43,224 nt of DNA from Pedobacter borealis DSM 19626 (GCF_000708285.2 NZ_JAUG01000033.1:1-43224); one strand, 5' to 3'. Positions 1 to 8,476 are shown, numbered from the stretch's first letter. Made by a program: numbers and translations. Notes: generated from the sequence alone by a model not told the origin.

Positions 1-135
1 TCTTTTTGATGCCAAAAAGAAAGAGCCCTTCGGCGGCGGAGAGCCGAGGCAAGACCGCGCCGTAGGACGGGAGAAGGCAATTATACGTCACTCATATTGA
101 ACTTTAAACAATTAATTAACCCTCAGAATGACAAC
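1..135. repeat. Intergenic repeat remnant
   Basis: No gene is seen here. The first ~85 bases are noticeably GC-richer than the surroundings and contain small inverted pieces (for example GCGGCGG..and CCGTAGGACGGGAG). This resembles the dispersed intergenic elements found elsewhere in the window. The element probably starts outside the window, so its ends cannot be defined. The rest is AT-rich sequence running into the 3' end of the minus-strand methyltransferase gene. Confidence 0.35.
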
Positions 136-1323
136 CTAATAGTATTGAATAATGGATGCCTTAATAACGATGTTTTCCCCATTACCCACCTTGGTGAAAA
201 TTAAAAACTGATTTTGATCTGCTTTTATTTTATATTTTTTAACCAAATCTTCAGGCTTTGCCGGATAGTTCCGGACAATCACATTTCCCTTTAAATTTTC
301 TTGTTTCTTAAGTGCCGCGGTTGTAAGTACAACTTCAATTTTAAATATCCTGCCTGGGAAATCTTCATTTACAATAGCCGAACTAAACAGTTGTGTTTGA
401 GGATGTAGTTTTAAAAGATTGTAAGTTGTGCCAATTAAATTAAAAGCGCCCGATTTTAGTAAAGCAGCATCTGGTTCGTACAAGTAATCACCAGTGTTTA
501 GGTCGTCAATAAACTGAATTGAACCATTTGAAGCTGATCTGTAAAAAGAAAAATCTTTTTCAATCCCGTTATTTAGGGTTACAGCTATAATTTTCGTATC
601 ACCATTGTAATCTTTATCGATGATCCATAAGAGTTCTTTGCACTCATTTTTTAAACTCACAATATGAATCTCGCTAACTTGTTTCAATTCTGATAATCCT
701 GCTGAAATATCGAGTAAAGGAGCAGTTTTGACGATTATCCTCGAAGATTTTTCTAACAAGGCATCCAGATTACTTGCAATGTCGGGTGTACAGTCTTTTA
801 GCATAAAAACTTTGCCCTTTTCGGCCCTTCGGGCAGGATCTACATAAATCGTATCAAATGATGCATCACTAGTCTGGAGGTAAGCAATTCCATCTTCTGC
901 TTTAAATTCAATATTTGTTGCGTGTAAAGCCTGTGCATTATGTTGGGCTATTACAGATAGTTCAAGGTTAATTTCGCAATGTGTAACCGCTTTTACCTTT
1001 TTAGAAAAGTAATAGCTGTCAATCCCGAAACCTCCGGTAATATCAATTAAAGTATTGCCTTTAGCGAGTTTAGATTTGTATTTAGCAGTAATTTCAGAAG
1101 AAGTTTGTTCGATGGATAATACAGGGGGGTAATAAATACCTTGAGTGTTAAACCAGGTGGGTAATTTTTTTTCTGATTTTTTTTTTGCGGTAATTTGTGT
1201 GGCCAGTTCGGCTGCAGTAATACCCTCGAACGGACTTTTTGCTAAAGCAATCTGATTTACATCTGCATTTAAATTTGTGCTGATATAGTCTTGTACGGCT
1301 TTGGCTAAAAGTTTATTGTTCAT
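136..1323 (-). CDS. Class I SAM-dependent methyltransferase, THUMP-like (PG_1098-type) family
   Basis: A 395-residue protein with a Rossmann-type methyltransferase core in the middle. The SAM-binding loop reads DITGGFGIDSYYFS (around residues 94-107), and a catalytic-type motif YVDPARR lies near residue 160. The N-terminal ~80 residues and the C-terminal THUMP-like/ferredoxin-like region fit the Bacteroidetes family represented by P. gingivalis PG_1098. The YVDPARR motif suggests a nucleic-acid (RNA base) methyltransferase, but the substrate is not known to me. The gene lies downstream of aspartate kinase on the same strand, separated by 150 bp containing an inverted repeat, so it probably has its own transcription unit. 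The start ATG at 1323 is the only good one. Confidence 0.85.
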   Translation of the reverse strand: MNNKLLAKAVQDYISTNLNADVNQIALAKSPFEGITAAELATQITAKKKSEKKLPTWFNTQGIYYPPVLSIEQTSSEITAKYKSKLAKGNTLIDITGGFGIDSYYFSKKVKAVTHCEINLELSVIAQHNAQALHATNIEFKAEDGIAYLQTSDASFDTIYVDPARRAEKGKVFMLKDCTPDIASNLDALLEKSSRIIVKTAPLLDISAGLSELKQVSEIHIVSLKNECKELLWIIDKDYNGDTKIIAVTLNNGIEKDFSFYRSASNGSIQFIDDLNTGDYLYEPDAALLKSGAFNLIGTTYNLLKLHPQTQLFSSAIVNEDFPGRIFKIEVVLTTAALKKQENLKGNVIVRNYPAKPEDLVKKYKIKADQNQFLIFTKVGNGENIVIKASIIQYY

Positions 1324-1361
1324 TGTTTAAATTCAGGTACTTGTTATAAGGGTAGGCGGTA

Positions 1362-1443
1362 TTGTCAGTCTGAGCCTGTCGAAGACCTGCAGGTAATCTC
1401 AAATAAATAAGATACTTGTCCTTCGACAAGCTCAGGATGACAA
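1362..1443. repeat. Palindromic intergenic repeat (CTGAGC-GTCGAAG family)
   Basis: The left arm 1362-1386 (TTGTCAGTCTGAGCCTGTCG...) and right arm 1418-1443 (...GACAAGCTCAGGATGACAA) are imperfect inverted copies separated by about 31 bases, able to form a long hairpin. Related single or paired arms occur at 10065, 20779, 24092, 32122 and 34079. This motif is a very common dispersed repeat in Sphingobacteriaceae. Here it sits between two co-oriented minus-strand genes and may act as a transcription terminator or mRNA end. Confidence 0.8.
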
Positions 1444-1473
1444 TATTTTTTTAAGTTAATGATATTATAAGTT

Positions 1474-2739
1474 TTAGACCCGATTTTTCATCACCATCTG
1501 GCAGGTATGACGGCTTTTAACTTCCAATAAAATATCTTTATCAACCGTTACACGATCAATAGTTTGTTGGTTATAATAGCGGATGGTTACCAGTTCCAGG
1601 CCCTTGTTGTATTTTACTGTAAATTCTTGAGAAAGGTCTTTGATCAGTTTTTCAATTTGAGTAGGATGATCATCAACGCTCACCGAAAAGCTGATAGCAG
1701 AATTGAGCATCGTATTGATTTTGATCCGGTGTGTATGGAAAAGCTCAAAAATATTGCTCAGGTTTTCTTCGATAATAAAAGAATAATCTTTTGGGAAAAT
1801 TGAAATCAACGCCTGGTTAACCTTAAAAATAAAAGAGGGAATAGGCAATGGGTTATTTTCTTTTGTAATTGCTGTTCCTGAGCCTTCTGGTTGGATAAAT
1901 GACCTTACAAAAAGCGGAATCCCTTTATTTTGAAGTGGTTTTATTGTTTTTGGATGGATTACCGTTGCGCCATAATAAGTAAGCTCTATCGCATCGTGAT
2001 AAGAAAGCTGAGCAATTTTTTCTGTTTCGTCAAACCATTTCGGATCTGCATTTAATACCCCGGGAACATCCTTCCAGATGGTTAGTGCAGCAGCATCTAA
2101 GCAGGAAGCAAATATGGCTGCCGAATAATCAGAACCTTCCCTGCCTAAAGTTGTGGTGTAGTTTTCGCTGGTGCCGCCAATAAATCCTTGTGTGACAATA
2201 ATGTTGTCGGTTAAGAGTGGTAATAAGTCTTTTTGTATAATCTGATTGGTTTTTGCCCAATCTACTTTTCCTTCGCGGTAGGTATTGTCAGTCTGGATAT
2301 AATTCCGTGCATCAGCCCAAAGGGCTTTATTACCTGTTTCATTTAACCAGGCTGCCACAATTTTTGTAGAAACCACTTCGCCGATAGATACAATCTGATC
2401 GTAAATATAATCAGCATTGTTATCCGGTTCATCTTCAATCAGCCAGTCAATTTCAACAAATGTGTTAGCCACATCATCATAAACAGGATTGGCTTTGCCT
2501 TGAAACAGCTCGTCTATAATGCTGAAATGGAAATGTTTAATTTCATCAAAAATTGCATGCGCTTCATCACTTTGTGATAAGAATGCCTGCGTTAATTTTT
2601 CCAGTTTATCAGTAATCTTACCCATCGCCGAAATTACAATCAGTAGATTTCCTTTTTTGTAATCGCGGACAATATTGGCCAGGTTTTTTACTCCACCTGC
2701 ATCTTTTACCGAAGCACCACCAAACTTAAAAATATCCAT
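1474..2739 (-). CDS. lysC: Aspartate kinase
   Basis: A 421-residue monofunctional aspartokinase. It phosphorylates L-aspartate with ATP, the first step to lysine, threonine and methionine. The kinase N-terminus shows the KFGGASV nucleotide-binding motif (residues 5-11). The internal GREGSDYSAA segment (about residues 199-208) is the conserved substrate/ATP region. The last ~130 residues form the ACT-type regulatory part. The length is normal for the Bacteroidetes monofunctional enzyme; there is no fused homoserine dehydrogenase. It is the last gene of a tight operon with the GNAT and YggS genes (1-nt gap to the GNAT gene). Confidence 0.93.
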   Translation of the reverse strand: MDIFKFGGASVKDAGGVKNLANIVRDYKKGNLLIVISAMGKITDKLEKLTQAFLSQSDEAHAIFDEIKHFHFSIIDELFQGKANPVYDDVANTFVEIDWLIEDEPDNNADYIYDQIVSIGEVVSTKIVAAWLNETGNKALWADARNYIQTDNTYREGKVDWAKTNQIIQKDLLPLLTDNIIVTQGFIGGTSENYTTTLGREGSDYSAAIFASCLDAAALTIWKDVPGVLNADPKWFDETEKIAQLSYHDAIELTYYGATVIHPKTIKPLQNKGIPLFVRSFIQPEGSGTAITKENNPLPIPSFIFKVNQALISIFPKDYSFIIEENLSNIFELFHTHRIKINTMLNSAISFSVSVDDHPTQIEKLIKDLSQEFTVKYNKGLELVTIRYYNQQTIDRVTVDKDILLEVKSRHTCQMVMKNRV

Positions 2740-2740
2740 A

Positions 2741-3208
2741 TTAAAATGCCTTGATTTGTTCTTTAGAGAAAGCTGCGTTTAACCAGCCACTTTCTAAATG
2801 TGCTTTATATTTATTGTAGAAGTTTATTGCAGGCTCGTTCCAGTCTAATACCTGCCAAACCATGCCACTATAGTTGCCATTTTTAGCCTCTTCTATCACT
2901 TTTTCGAATAATACTTTACCCAGGCCTTTTCCTCTAAATTCTTCTGTTACGATAAAATCTTCGAGATATAACCTGCATCCTTTCCATGTAGAGTAACGTG
3001 TATAGTATAATGCGAAGCCCACAATTATATTATTTACTTCGGCTACGTAAGCTTTCCATACCGGGTTTTTGCCAAAACCAGCCTCGATAAAGTGATCTAA
3101 AGTAACAGTTACTTCTTCAGGGGCACGCTCATAAATGGCGAGCTCATTAATTAATTCCAATATTCTTGGACAATCATCTGCAGTCGCAAATCTGATGTTA
3201 AAATCCAT
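2741..3208 (-). CDS. GNAT family N-acetyltransferase (spermidine/spermine acetyltransferase-like)
   Basis: A 155-residue single-domain GNAT. The acetyl-CoA pyrophosphate-binding loop reads RGKGLGKVLF (about residues 96-105). The C-terminal WNEPAINFYNKYKA segment is typical of the SAT1/SAT2-like subgroup, whose members acetylate polyamines, thialysine or similar amines. The actual substrate cannot be read from the sequence. It sits between yggS and lysC with 1-nt gaps on both sides, so it is co-transcribed with them. Confidence 0.85.
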   Translation of the reverse strand: MDFNIRFATADDCPRILELINELAIYERAPEEVTVTLDHFIEAGFGKNPVWKAYVAEVNNIIVGFALYYTRYSTWKGCRLYLEDFIVTEEFRGKGLGKVLFEKVIEEAKNGNYSGMVWQVLDWNEPAINFYNKYKAHLESGWLNAAFSKEQIKAF

Positions 3209-3209
3209 A

Positions 3210-3911
3210 TTAGTTGGTCGTAATATCGTTTTTGAAATGTTTGATTACCCTTTTTCCAAAAATACTGCTACCAATGCGTACCATCGTACTTCCCTCCTCA
3301 ATTGCGATTTTATAATCTGCGCTCATTCCCGTCGATATTTCCTTAAAAGCATCGTCTTTACGGAAAAAGCTCACTTTAATGCCATCAAAAAATACTTTTA
3401 GTTCGTGAAACTCGGTCATAATATGCTTTTCGTTCTTGGTATTGGTGGCAATGCCCATTAAACCTACTATACGGATGTTTTTCAATTCGGCTAACTCTTC
3501 GGCACGTAGCAATTCGATCACTTCATCAAAACCAAGTCCGAATTTAGTGTCTTCATCTGCAATGTAAACCTGTAATAAGCAATCAATTACGCGTTTGTTT
3601 TTTGCCGCTTGTTTATTGATTTCCTGTAGCAGTTTCAAACTGTCTACCCCATGAATAAGTTTTACAAATGGGGCAATGTATTTTACCTTATTACTTTGTA
3701 AATGGCCAATAAGATGCCATTCGATATCGTTTGGGAGTTGCGCTTGTTTATCTGCCATTTCTTGTACATGGTTTTCTCCAAAAATGCGCTGTCCGGCGTT
3801 GTAGGCTTCTAAAATTGATTCTACTGGTTGTGTTTTTGAAACGGCAATTAGTTTTACCCCGCCTGATTCAACTTCGCTTTTATATTGTTTAAGATTATCA
3901 GCTATGCTCAT
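3210..3911 (-). CDS. YggS-family pyridoxal-phosphate homeostasis protein
   Basis: A 233-residue alanine-racemase-like TIM-barrel protein that carries PLP and takes part in vitamin B6 and amino-acid homeostasis; it has no known catalytic activity. The PLP lysine is K26 in KLIAVSKTQPV. Further family signatures are FGENHVQE, WHLIGHLQSNK, and near the end the phosphate-binding region LSTGMSADY-like (here ISTGMSADYKIAIEEGSTMVRIGSSIFG). Its length is typical. It is the first gene of the yggS-GNAT-lysC operon and is divergent from the DUF4296 gene across 69 bp. Confidence 0.93.
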   Translation of the reverse strand: MSIADNLKQYKSEVESGGVKLIAVSKTQPVESILEAYNAGQRIFGENHVQEMADKQAQLPNDIEWHLIGHLQSNKVKYIAPFVKLIHGVDSLKLLQEINKQAAKNKRVIDCLLQVYIADEDTKFGLGFDEVIELLRAEELAELKNIRIVGLMGIATNTKNEKHIMTEFHELKVFFDGIKVSFFRKDDAFKEISTGMSADYKIAIEEGSTMVRIGSSIFGKRVIKHFKNDITTN

Positions 3912-3918
3912 TTATAAC

Positions 3919-3926
3919 TATTTTTG
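3919..3926 (+). promoter_or_regulatory. Candidate -7 promoter box for the DUF4296-mutS2 unit
   Basis: TATTTTTG matches the Bacteroidetes -7 consensus TAnnTTTG exactly. It lies about 55 bases upstream of the chosen ATG at 3981 in the 69-bp divergent region. No clear -33 TTTG was found at the expected distance, so this is a moderate call. Confidence 0.4.
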
Positions 3927-3980
3927 GTAAAATTAATAACCTTGCCGCAATTTGGGCAAAAAATAATATTTAAATTAAGC

Positions 3981-4538
3981 ATGAAGAGATTAATATGGGT
4001 TTTAATGACAGCTATATTATGGTTTGGTTGCAAACCTGGTATACCTGATGGCATTATTAAACCTGATAAAATGGAAAAGATTTTATACGATATGCACATT
4101 GTTGATGGCTACCTTTCAAGTATTTATGTAGTAGATTCAGCAAAGAAGGTGGCAGCAGCTTATTATAAAGGGATTTATAAAAAATTTGGTACAGATTCTG
4201 CCGAATATAACAGGAGTTTAATATGGTATAATACCAACCCTGCAGCATTAGAGGCGATGTATAAAAACATACAAAAATTGTTAGCCAAGCAAAAAAAGGG
4301 AACGGCATTAGCCGATCTGATAATCAAGAAAAAGGCATTTAAAGCCGACTCTTTAGTGATAGCAAAGAAATTTAAGGCCGATTCTCTTGCGATCAGAAAA
4401 AAAATGAAACCAGATTCTTTATCGAAGGTTAAAGCAGTTGCTGAAATTGCAAAGAAGAAAAAACAGGCCGATTCATTAATTAATATAAAAAAAGCTGGCG
4501 TATCGGAAGTAGTTCAAAGTCCAGCTATTGTACAATAA
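3981..4538 (+). CDS. DUF4296 domain-containing lipoprotein
   Basis: A 185-residue protein with a lipoprotein signal MKRLIWVLMTAILWFGC, giving a lipidated Cys at residue 17. The DUF4296 core follows (DKMEKILYDMHIVDGYLSS ... YKKFGTDSAEYNRSLIWYNTNP), a Bacteroidetes family of unknown function. The tail from about residue 110 is a basic low-complexity region with four copies of a (K/Q)(A/P)DSL motif. An in-frame extension upstream to 3924 exists, but starting at 3981 gives a proper signal peptide. The stop codon and the mutS2 ATG are separated by one base, so the two are co-transcribed. Confidence 0.85.
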   Translation: MKRLIWVLMTAILWFGCKPGIPDGIIKPDKMEKILYDMHIVDGYLSSIYVVDSAKKVAAAYYKGIYKKFGTDSAEYNRSLIWYNTNPAALEAMYKNIQKLLAKQKKGTALADLIIKKKAFKADSLVIAKKFKADSLAIRKKMKPDSLSKVKAVAEIAKKKKQADSLINIKKAGVSEVVQSPAIVQ

Positions 4539-4539
4539 T

Positions 4540-6918
4540 ATGTTATATCCCGAAAACTGTTTAGAACGTTTAGGTTTTGTTGAGATCAGGCAGCTGATTA
4601 GCAAACATTGTTTAAGTCCGATGGGGCAAACAATGGTAGAAAAGATGCAGGTGATGAACCGTTTTGATCAGATTGATAAGTTTTTACGTCAAACAAACGA
4701 GTTTAAAAGTATCCTGCAAAATCAGGAACCACTACAGATTAATACCTTTTTCGATATTAAGTCGCTGGTTGAAAAAATCAGGGTTGAAGGCACCTATCTG
4801 TTAGAGGATGAGTGGTTTCAGGTATATACTTCGTTGCATACTGTTTTTTCGGTACTCCGTTTTTTCGAAGAACGTGCAGAAGTATACCCTACATTAGAAG
4901 CTTTATTTGAGCATCTGCCGATCGAAAAAACGATCCTTCGTAAAATAGAAACTGTTATAGATGCCAAAGGAAAGATCAAGCCCAATGCATCAAAAGAATT
5001 GCAGGAGATTACCTCTGCCATTTCGAAAGCAGAGCAAGATGTGCGTAAGCGCATGGATTCGATCTACAAGCAGGCTATTGCCAATAATTGGGTAGCCGAT
5101 GGGAGTTTAACCATTCGTGATGGTAGAATGTGTATCCCGGTTTTGGCTGAGAACAAACGTAAACTCAAAGGCTTTGTACACGATGAATCGGCAACAGGGC
5201 AGACGGTTTATATTGAACCTGAAGAAGTATTTACCTTAAATAATAAGATGCGCGACTTAGAGTTTGACAAACGCCGGGAAATTATTAAGATTTTAATTGC
5301 CCTAACGGATGATTTGCGGCCATATTCGCCACTATTGCTTTCTTACCATGGTTTCCTTACCAAACTGGATTTTGTTCGTGCAAAGGCTTTATTTGCGATG
5401 GATATTGAAGCTGAAATGCCAGGTTTGTTAAAAGAGCCTAAAACCAAGCTTATTAATGCACGGCACCCTTTGCTATCGATTTCATTTGCAGCCGAAAAGA
5501 AAACGGTTACGCCTTTAAATATCCATATAGATGCCGAAACCCGGGTGGTATTGGTATCAGGACCAAATGCAGGCGGTAAATCGGTTTGTATGAAAACTGT
5601 TGGCCTTTTGCAGATTATGTTGCAAACAGGTTTGTTAATTCCGGTTGATGCGAATAGTGAAGTGGGTATTTTTGAAAATATTTTTGCCGATATCGGCGAT
5701 GACCAATCTATAGAAAGTGATTTAAGTACTTACAGTGCGCACCTAAAGAAGATGCGCTATTTTGTAGAGCATGCTTCGCCAAAAACGATGGTGCTGATTG
5801 ATGAGTTTGGTACCGGAACTGATCCGCAGTTTGGCGGACCAATGGCCGAGGCTGTTTTAGAGGTGTTGAACAATAAAAAGGTGAGGGGGGTAATTACTAC
5901 CCATTATTCTAATTTAAAGCTTTTTGCAGGTAATACACCTGGTTTGGAAAATGCATCAATGCTTTTTGATAATGCCAAAATGAAACCGCTTTATATTTTG
6001 GAAATGGGTAAACCTGGTAGTTCTTATGCATTCGAAATCGCTCAGAATATTGGTTTGCCAAAAGAGGTAATCGAGCTGGCCAAAGAAAAAACAGGATCTA
6101 ACCAGAACCGCGTAGATACCATGCTTGTTGATCTGGAGCGCGAAAAGAAAAATGTTTACGATGCCAAAGTAAGTTTAGCCAATCAGCAGAATAAAGCTAA
6201 AAACCTGGTTGCCGAAAATGAAAAGTTGAAAAGCTTTTTAGAGGAGAATAGAAAGGTACTGATTAAAGAGGCGAAACAAGAGGCGCAGAATATTATTAAA
6301 AATGCCAATAAACTGGTTGAAAATACCATTGCCGAGATTAAGGAAAAGCAAGCTGATAAGGAAATAACTAAAGAACTCCGCCAGAATTTGCAAAAAGAGC
6401 TTGTTAAAAATACTATTCCTAAAGAGCGCCCTAAACCAGTACAGGTAGTTGTTGGCGGTGAAATTGAAATTGGTGATTTAGTGAAATTTATGGATAGTGA
6501 AACCATTGGTCAGGTTTTAGAAATTAACCGCAATGAATTGGTTTTGGCTATTGGCGATTTACGATCGACTGTTAAAAAGAACCGCGTTCAAAAGGTGAGT
6601 AACCGCGAAGCCAAAAAGGTAGTTCAAAGCAGTGCAAATTCTTTTGCAGGGCGCATGAATGATGCCGTATCTGGTTTCAGGGCCGAACTTGATCTTCGTG
6701 GAAAACGAACTGAAGACGCCCTCTTTGAAGTAGAGAAATATTTAGATAAAGCCATTATGCTCGGCTTTCCGTCCATTAAACTGATTCACGGTAAAGGTGA
6801 TGGTATTTTGCGGAAAATGATTAGAGAGTATCTCCGTAAATACAGTCAGGTGAATAGGATGGAGGATGAACATGCTGATAGAGGCGGGGATGGGATTACT
6901 TACGTGTATTTGAATTGA
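4540..6918 (+). CDS. mutS2: MutS2 family DNA mismatch-like ATPase/endonuclease
   Basis: A 792-residue protein. N-terminal MutS core/clamp helices are followed by the ABC-type ATPase: Walker A GPNAGGKS at residues 341-348, Walker B MVLIDEFGTGTDP with D421/E422. A long coiled coil (about 515-640) follows, and a C-terminal Smr nuclease domain carries LDLRG (717-721) and HGKGDG (750-755). MutS2 lacks the mismatch-recognition domain of MutS1; family members suppress recombination or rescue collided ribosomes. The start at 4540 was chosen because MLYPENCLERLGF matches the usual N-terminus. A TTG four codons upstream is less likely. It is coupled to the DUF4296 gene. Confidence 0.95.
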   Translation: MLYPENCLERLGFVEIRQLISKHCLSPMGQTMVEKMQVMNRFDQIDKFLRQTNEFKSILQNQEPLQINTFFDIKSLVEKIRVEGTYLLEDEWFQVYTSLHTVFSVLRFFEERAEVYPTLEALFEHLPIEKTILRKIETVIDAKGKIKPNASKELQEITSAISKAEQDVRKRMDSIYKQAIANNWVADGSLTIRDGRMCIPVLAENKRKLKGFVHDESATGQTVYIEPEEVFTLNNKMRDLEFDKRREIIKILIALTDDLRPYSPLLLSYHGFLTKLDFVRAKALFAMDIEAEMPGLLKEPKTKLINARHPLLSISFAAEKKTVTPLNIHIDAETRVVLVSGPNAGGKSVCMKTVGLLQIMLQTGLLIPVDANSEVGIFENIFADIGDDQSIESDLSTYSAHLKKMRYFVEHASPKTMVLIDEFGTGTDPQFGGPMAEAVLEVLNNKKVRGVITTHYSNLKLFAGNTPGLENASMLFDNAKMKPLYILEMGKPGSSYAFEIAQNIGLPKEVIELAKEKTGSNQNRVDTMLVDLEREKKNVYDAKVSLANQQNKAKNLVAENEKLKSFLEENRKVLIKEAKQEAQNIIKNANKLVENTIAEIKEKQADKEITKELRQNLQKELVKNTIPKERPKPVQVVVGGEIEIGDLVKFMDSETIGQVLEINRNELVLAIGDLRSTVKKNRVQKVSNREAKKVVQSSANSFAGRMNDAVSGFRAELDLRGKRTEDALFEVEKYLDKAIMLGFPSIKLIHGKGDGILRKMIREYLRKYSQVNRMEDEHADRGGDGITYVYLN

Positions 6919-6995
6919 TTGTGGTGTCGGATGTTATCATCCGATACTAAATTATTTTTTTGAAAATCTGTCAGATGATAACATCTGACAGCACT
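6919..6995. repeat. Double-hairpin REP-like repeat, copy 1
   Basis: Two adjacent hairpins. The first is TGTCGGATG-TTAT-CATCCGATA, the second TGTCAGATG-ATAA-CATCTGACA. They are inverted relative to each other and separated by a T-rich spacer. The loops TTAT and ATAA are themselves complementary, so the whole unit can also fold as one long imperfect hairpin. It lies immediately after the mutS2 stop and may end that transcript. A second copy lies at 7080-7155. Confidence 0.85.
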
Positions 6996-6999
6996 CTAA

Positions 7000-7079
7000 A
7001 AGCTAATTATAAAGATTTTGCTGCGCAGAGCACTTCGTGGTTCTCTGCTTCGTTGCGCTTCGTTCGAAATGAGATTAGT
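7000..7079. repeat. Dispersed intergenic repeat fragment between the two hairpin copies
   Basis: This short spacer carries CTGCGCAGAGCACTTCG and TTCGTTGCGCTTCGTTCG-type sequence, which looks like debris of a dispersed Pedobacter-type intergenic repeat. It has no open frame of note. Confidence 0.35.
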
Positions 7080-7155
7080 TGTGGTGTCGGATGTTACCAT
7101 CCGACACTAAATTATTTTTTTTGAAAATCTGTCAGATGGTAACATCTGACAGCAC
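7080..7155. repeat. Double-hairpin REP-like repeat, copy 2
   Basis: Same layout as the copy at 6919: TGTCGGATG-TTAC-CATCCGACA, T-rich spacer, then TGTCAGATG-GTAA-CATCTGACA. The loop is TTAC/GTAA here and TTAT/ATAA in copy 1, so changes in one hairpin are matched by the complementary change in the other. Both stems are perfect 9-bp pairs. Confidence 0.85.
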
Positions 7156-7176
7156 TTACAGAAAACTAAAACTTTT

Positions 7177-7215
7177 ATAACCGTAATGCTGTTATTTCTA
7201 AGACGTTACGGTTAT
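7177..7215 (+). promoter_or_regulatory. Inverted repeat covering the start codon of the sugar dehydrogenase gene
   Basis: ATAACCGTAA (7177-7186) and TTACGGTTAT (7206-7215) are perfect 10-bp inverted arms with a 19-base loop. The right arm includes the first two bases of the ATG at 7214. It could be a DNA operator or an mRNA hairpin that hides the start codon. Confidence 0.5.
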
Positions 7216-8302
7216 GAGGGCAATACTACTCTGCTTATTTGTAATGCTATTCGTTACAAATTGCAAAAAGAATGGTGATGATAATGACGATCCGGGTACT
7301 TTACCTGATGTAGAATTAAAATCAAAAGTAGTTGTATCCGGATTGAGCCTCCCCTGGGAAATGGTGTATGGCCCTGATAATTTCATTTGGTTTACCGAAA
7401 AAGCAGGTAAAATTAGTCGTTTAAATCCTGCCAACGGACAAATTACCGCTTTACTTACCATAACCGAAGTACGTACCAATGGAGAGGGTGGCCTGCTTGG
7501 AATGACGCTACATCCCGATTTTACCAGTAACCCTTACGTTTATGTAATTTATGGCTATGGTAGTACGTATAAGGCTAAAGTTGTACGTTATACTTACAGC
7601 GGAGGAAATTTAACGAGTCCGCAGGTATTATTGGATCAGATTCCTGCTGCTTCAATCCACAATGGTTCGCGTTTGCTGATCAGTGACGGTAAACTATTTA
7701 TCAGTACCGGCGATGCTGCTGATACTGGCAATCCTCAAAATGTTAATTCCTTAGCAGGGAAAATTTTAAGGATAAATTTAGATGGCTCGATCCCCAGTGA
7801 TAACCCTTATCCAAATAATCCGGTTTGGTCTTTAGGGCATAGAAATGCACAAGGATTGACCCAGGTGGGCAATAAAATTTTTTCTTCAGAACATGGTCCT
7901 GATTCTGATGATGAGATTAATATTATCGAAAAGGGAAGAAACTATGGATGGCCAAATATTAAAGGTTTTTGTAATGAAAGTGGAGAACAATCGTTTTGCA
8001 GTTCGAACAATGTGGTAGAGCCATTAATCAATTGGACACCCACTATTGCGCCTAGTGGTTTAGCTTATTACAACTCCGATTATATTCCGCAGTTTAAAAA
8101 TTCGTTGCTGCTGGCTGTATTAAAAGGAACTAAATTGATGCAACTTAAATTAGACGATGCTCAAACAAAAATCACCGGAACGAAAGATTTTTATGTAAAC
8201 ACTTACGGCAGAATAAGGGCTGTTTGCCAATCGCCAGAAGGGAAAATTTATATCTGTACCAGTAATGGAAGCGATGATAAAATTGTAGAAATTGTGAAGT
8301 AG
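7214..8302 (+). CDS. Lipoprotein glucose/sorbosone (aldose sugar) dehydrogenase, PQQ-dependent type
   Basis: A 362-residue six-bladed beta-propeller of the GSDH family (YliI-like soluble aldose dehydrogenases). These enzymes oxidise sugars with PQQ and Ca2+. Family motifs in order: GLSLPWEM, GGLLGMTLHPDF (about residues 92-103), HNGSRLLI/LFISTGDA, GHRNAQGL, and SEHGPDSDDEINIIEKGRNYGWP. The N-terminus is a lipoprotein signal with Cys at residue 17. The following KKNGDDNDD looks like a Bacteroidetes lipoprotein surface-export signal (charged, acidic), so the protein may face outward. No PQQ synthesis genes are in the window. An inverted repeat overlaps its start. Confidence 0.88.
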   Translation: MRAILLCLFVMLFVTNCKKNGDDNDDPGTLPDVELKSKVVVSGLSLPWEMVYGPDNFIWFTEKAGKISRLNPANGQITALLTITEVRTNGEGGLLGMTLHPDFTSNPYVYVIYGYGSTYKAKVVRYTYSGGNLTSPQVLLDQIPAASIHNGSRLLISDGKLFISTGDAADTGNPQNVNSLAGKILRINLDGSIPSDNPYPNNPVWSLGHRNAQGLTQVGNKIFSSEHGPDSDDEINIIEKGRNYGWPNIKGFCNESGEQSFCSSNNVVEPLINWTPTIAPSGLAYYNSDYIPQFKNSLLLAVLKGTKLMQLKLDDAQTKITGTKDFYVNTYGRIRAVCQSPEGKIYICTSNGSDDKIVEIVK

Positions 8303-8307
8303 ATTAA

Positions 8308-8469
8308 TTATTTTTTCCGTCCTGGACACTTTTTACAGCGTTTACCTTTTTTGAATTTCTCACAACATTTTTTGTGCTCAGCCGTACAGCTGAAAATAAA
8401 ACCCATGCCCTTTTGAAATTCAGGATCGGTGGGTAATATGAATAGACTTTCTTCTCTCTCGTAAATCAT
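8308..8469 (-). CDS. Small cysteine-rich protein, unknown function
   Basis: A 53-codon ORF that begins MIYEREESLFILPTDPEFQ and ends with a basic cysteine-rich tail. The cysteines fall in FSC, KCCEK and RCKKCPGRKK (five Cys in about 22 residues), which suggests a metal-binding knuckle. It ends 5 bp from the sugar-dehydrogenase stop (convergent). A good Bacteroidetes promoter (TTG, 20-bp spacer, TACCTTTG) ends 7 nt before the ATG, which makes translation from a very short leader likely. I do not recognise a named family, but the ordered sequence plus the promoter argue that it is a real gene. Confidence 0.6.
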   Translation of the reverse strand: MIYEREESLFILPTDPEFQKGMGFIFSCTAEHKKCCEKFKKGKRCKKCPGRKK

Positions 8470-8476
8470 TGCAGCA

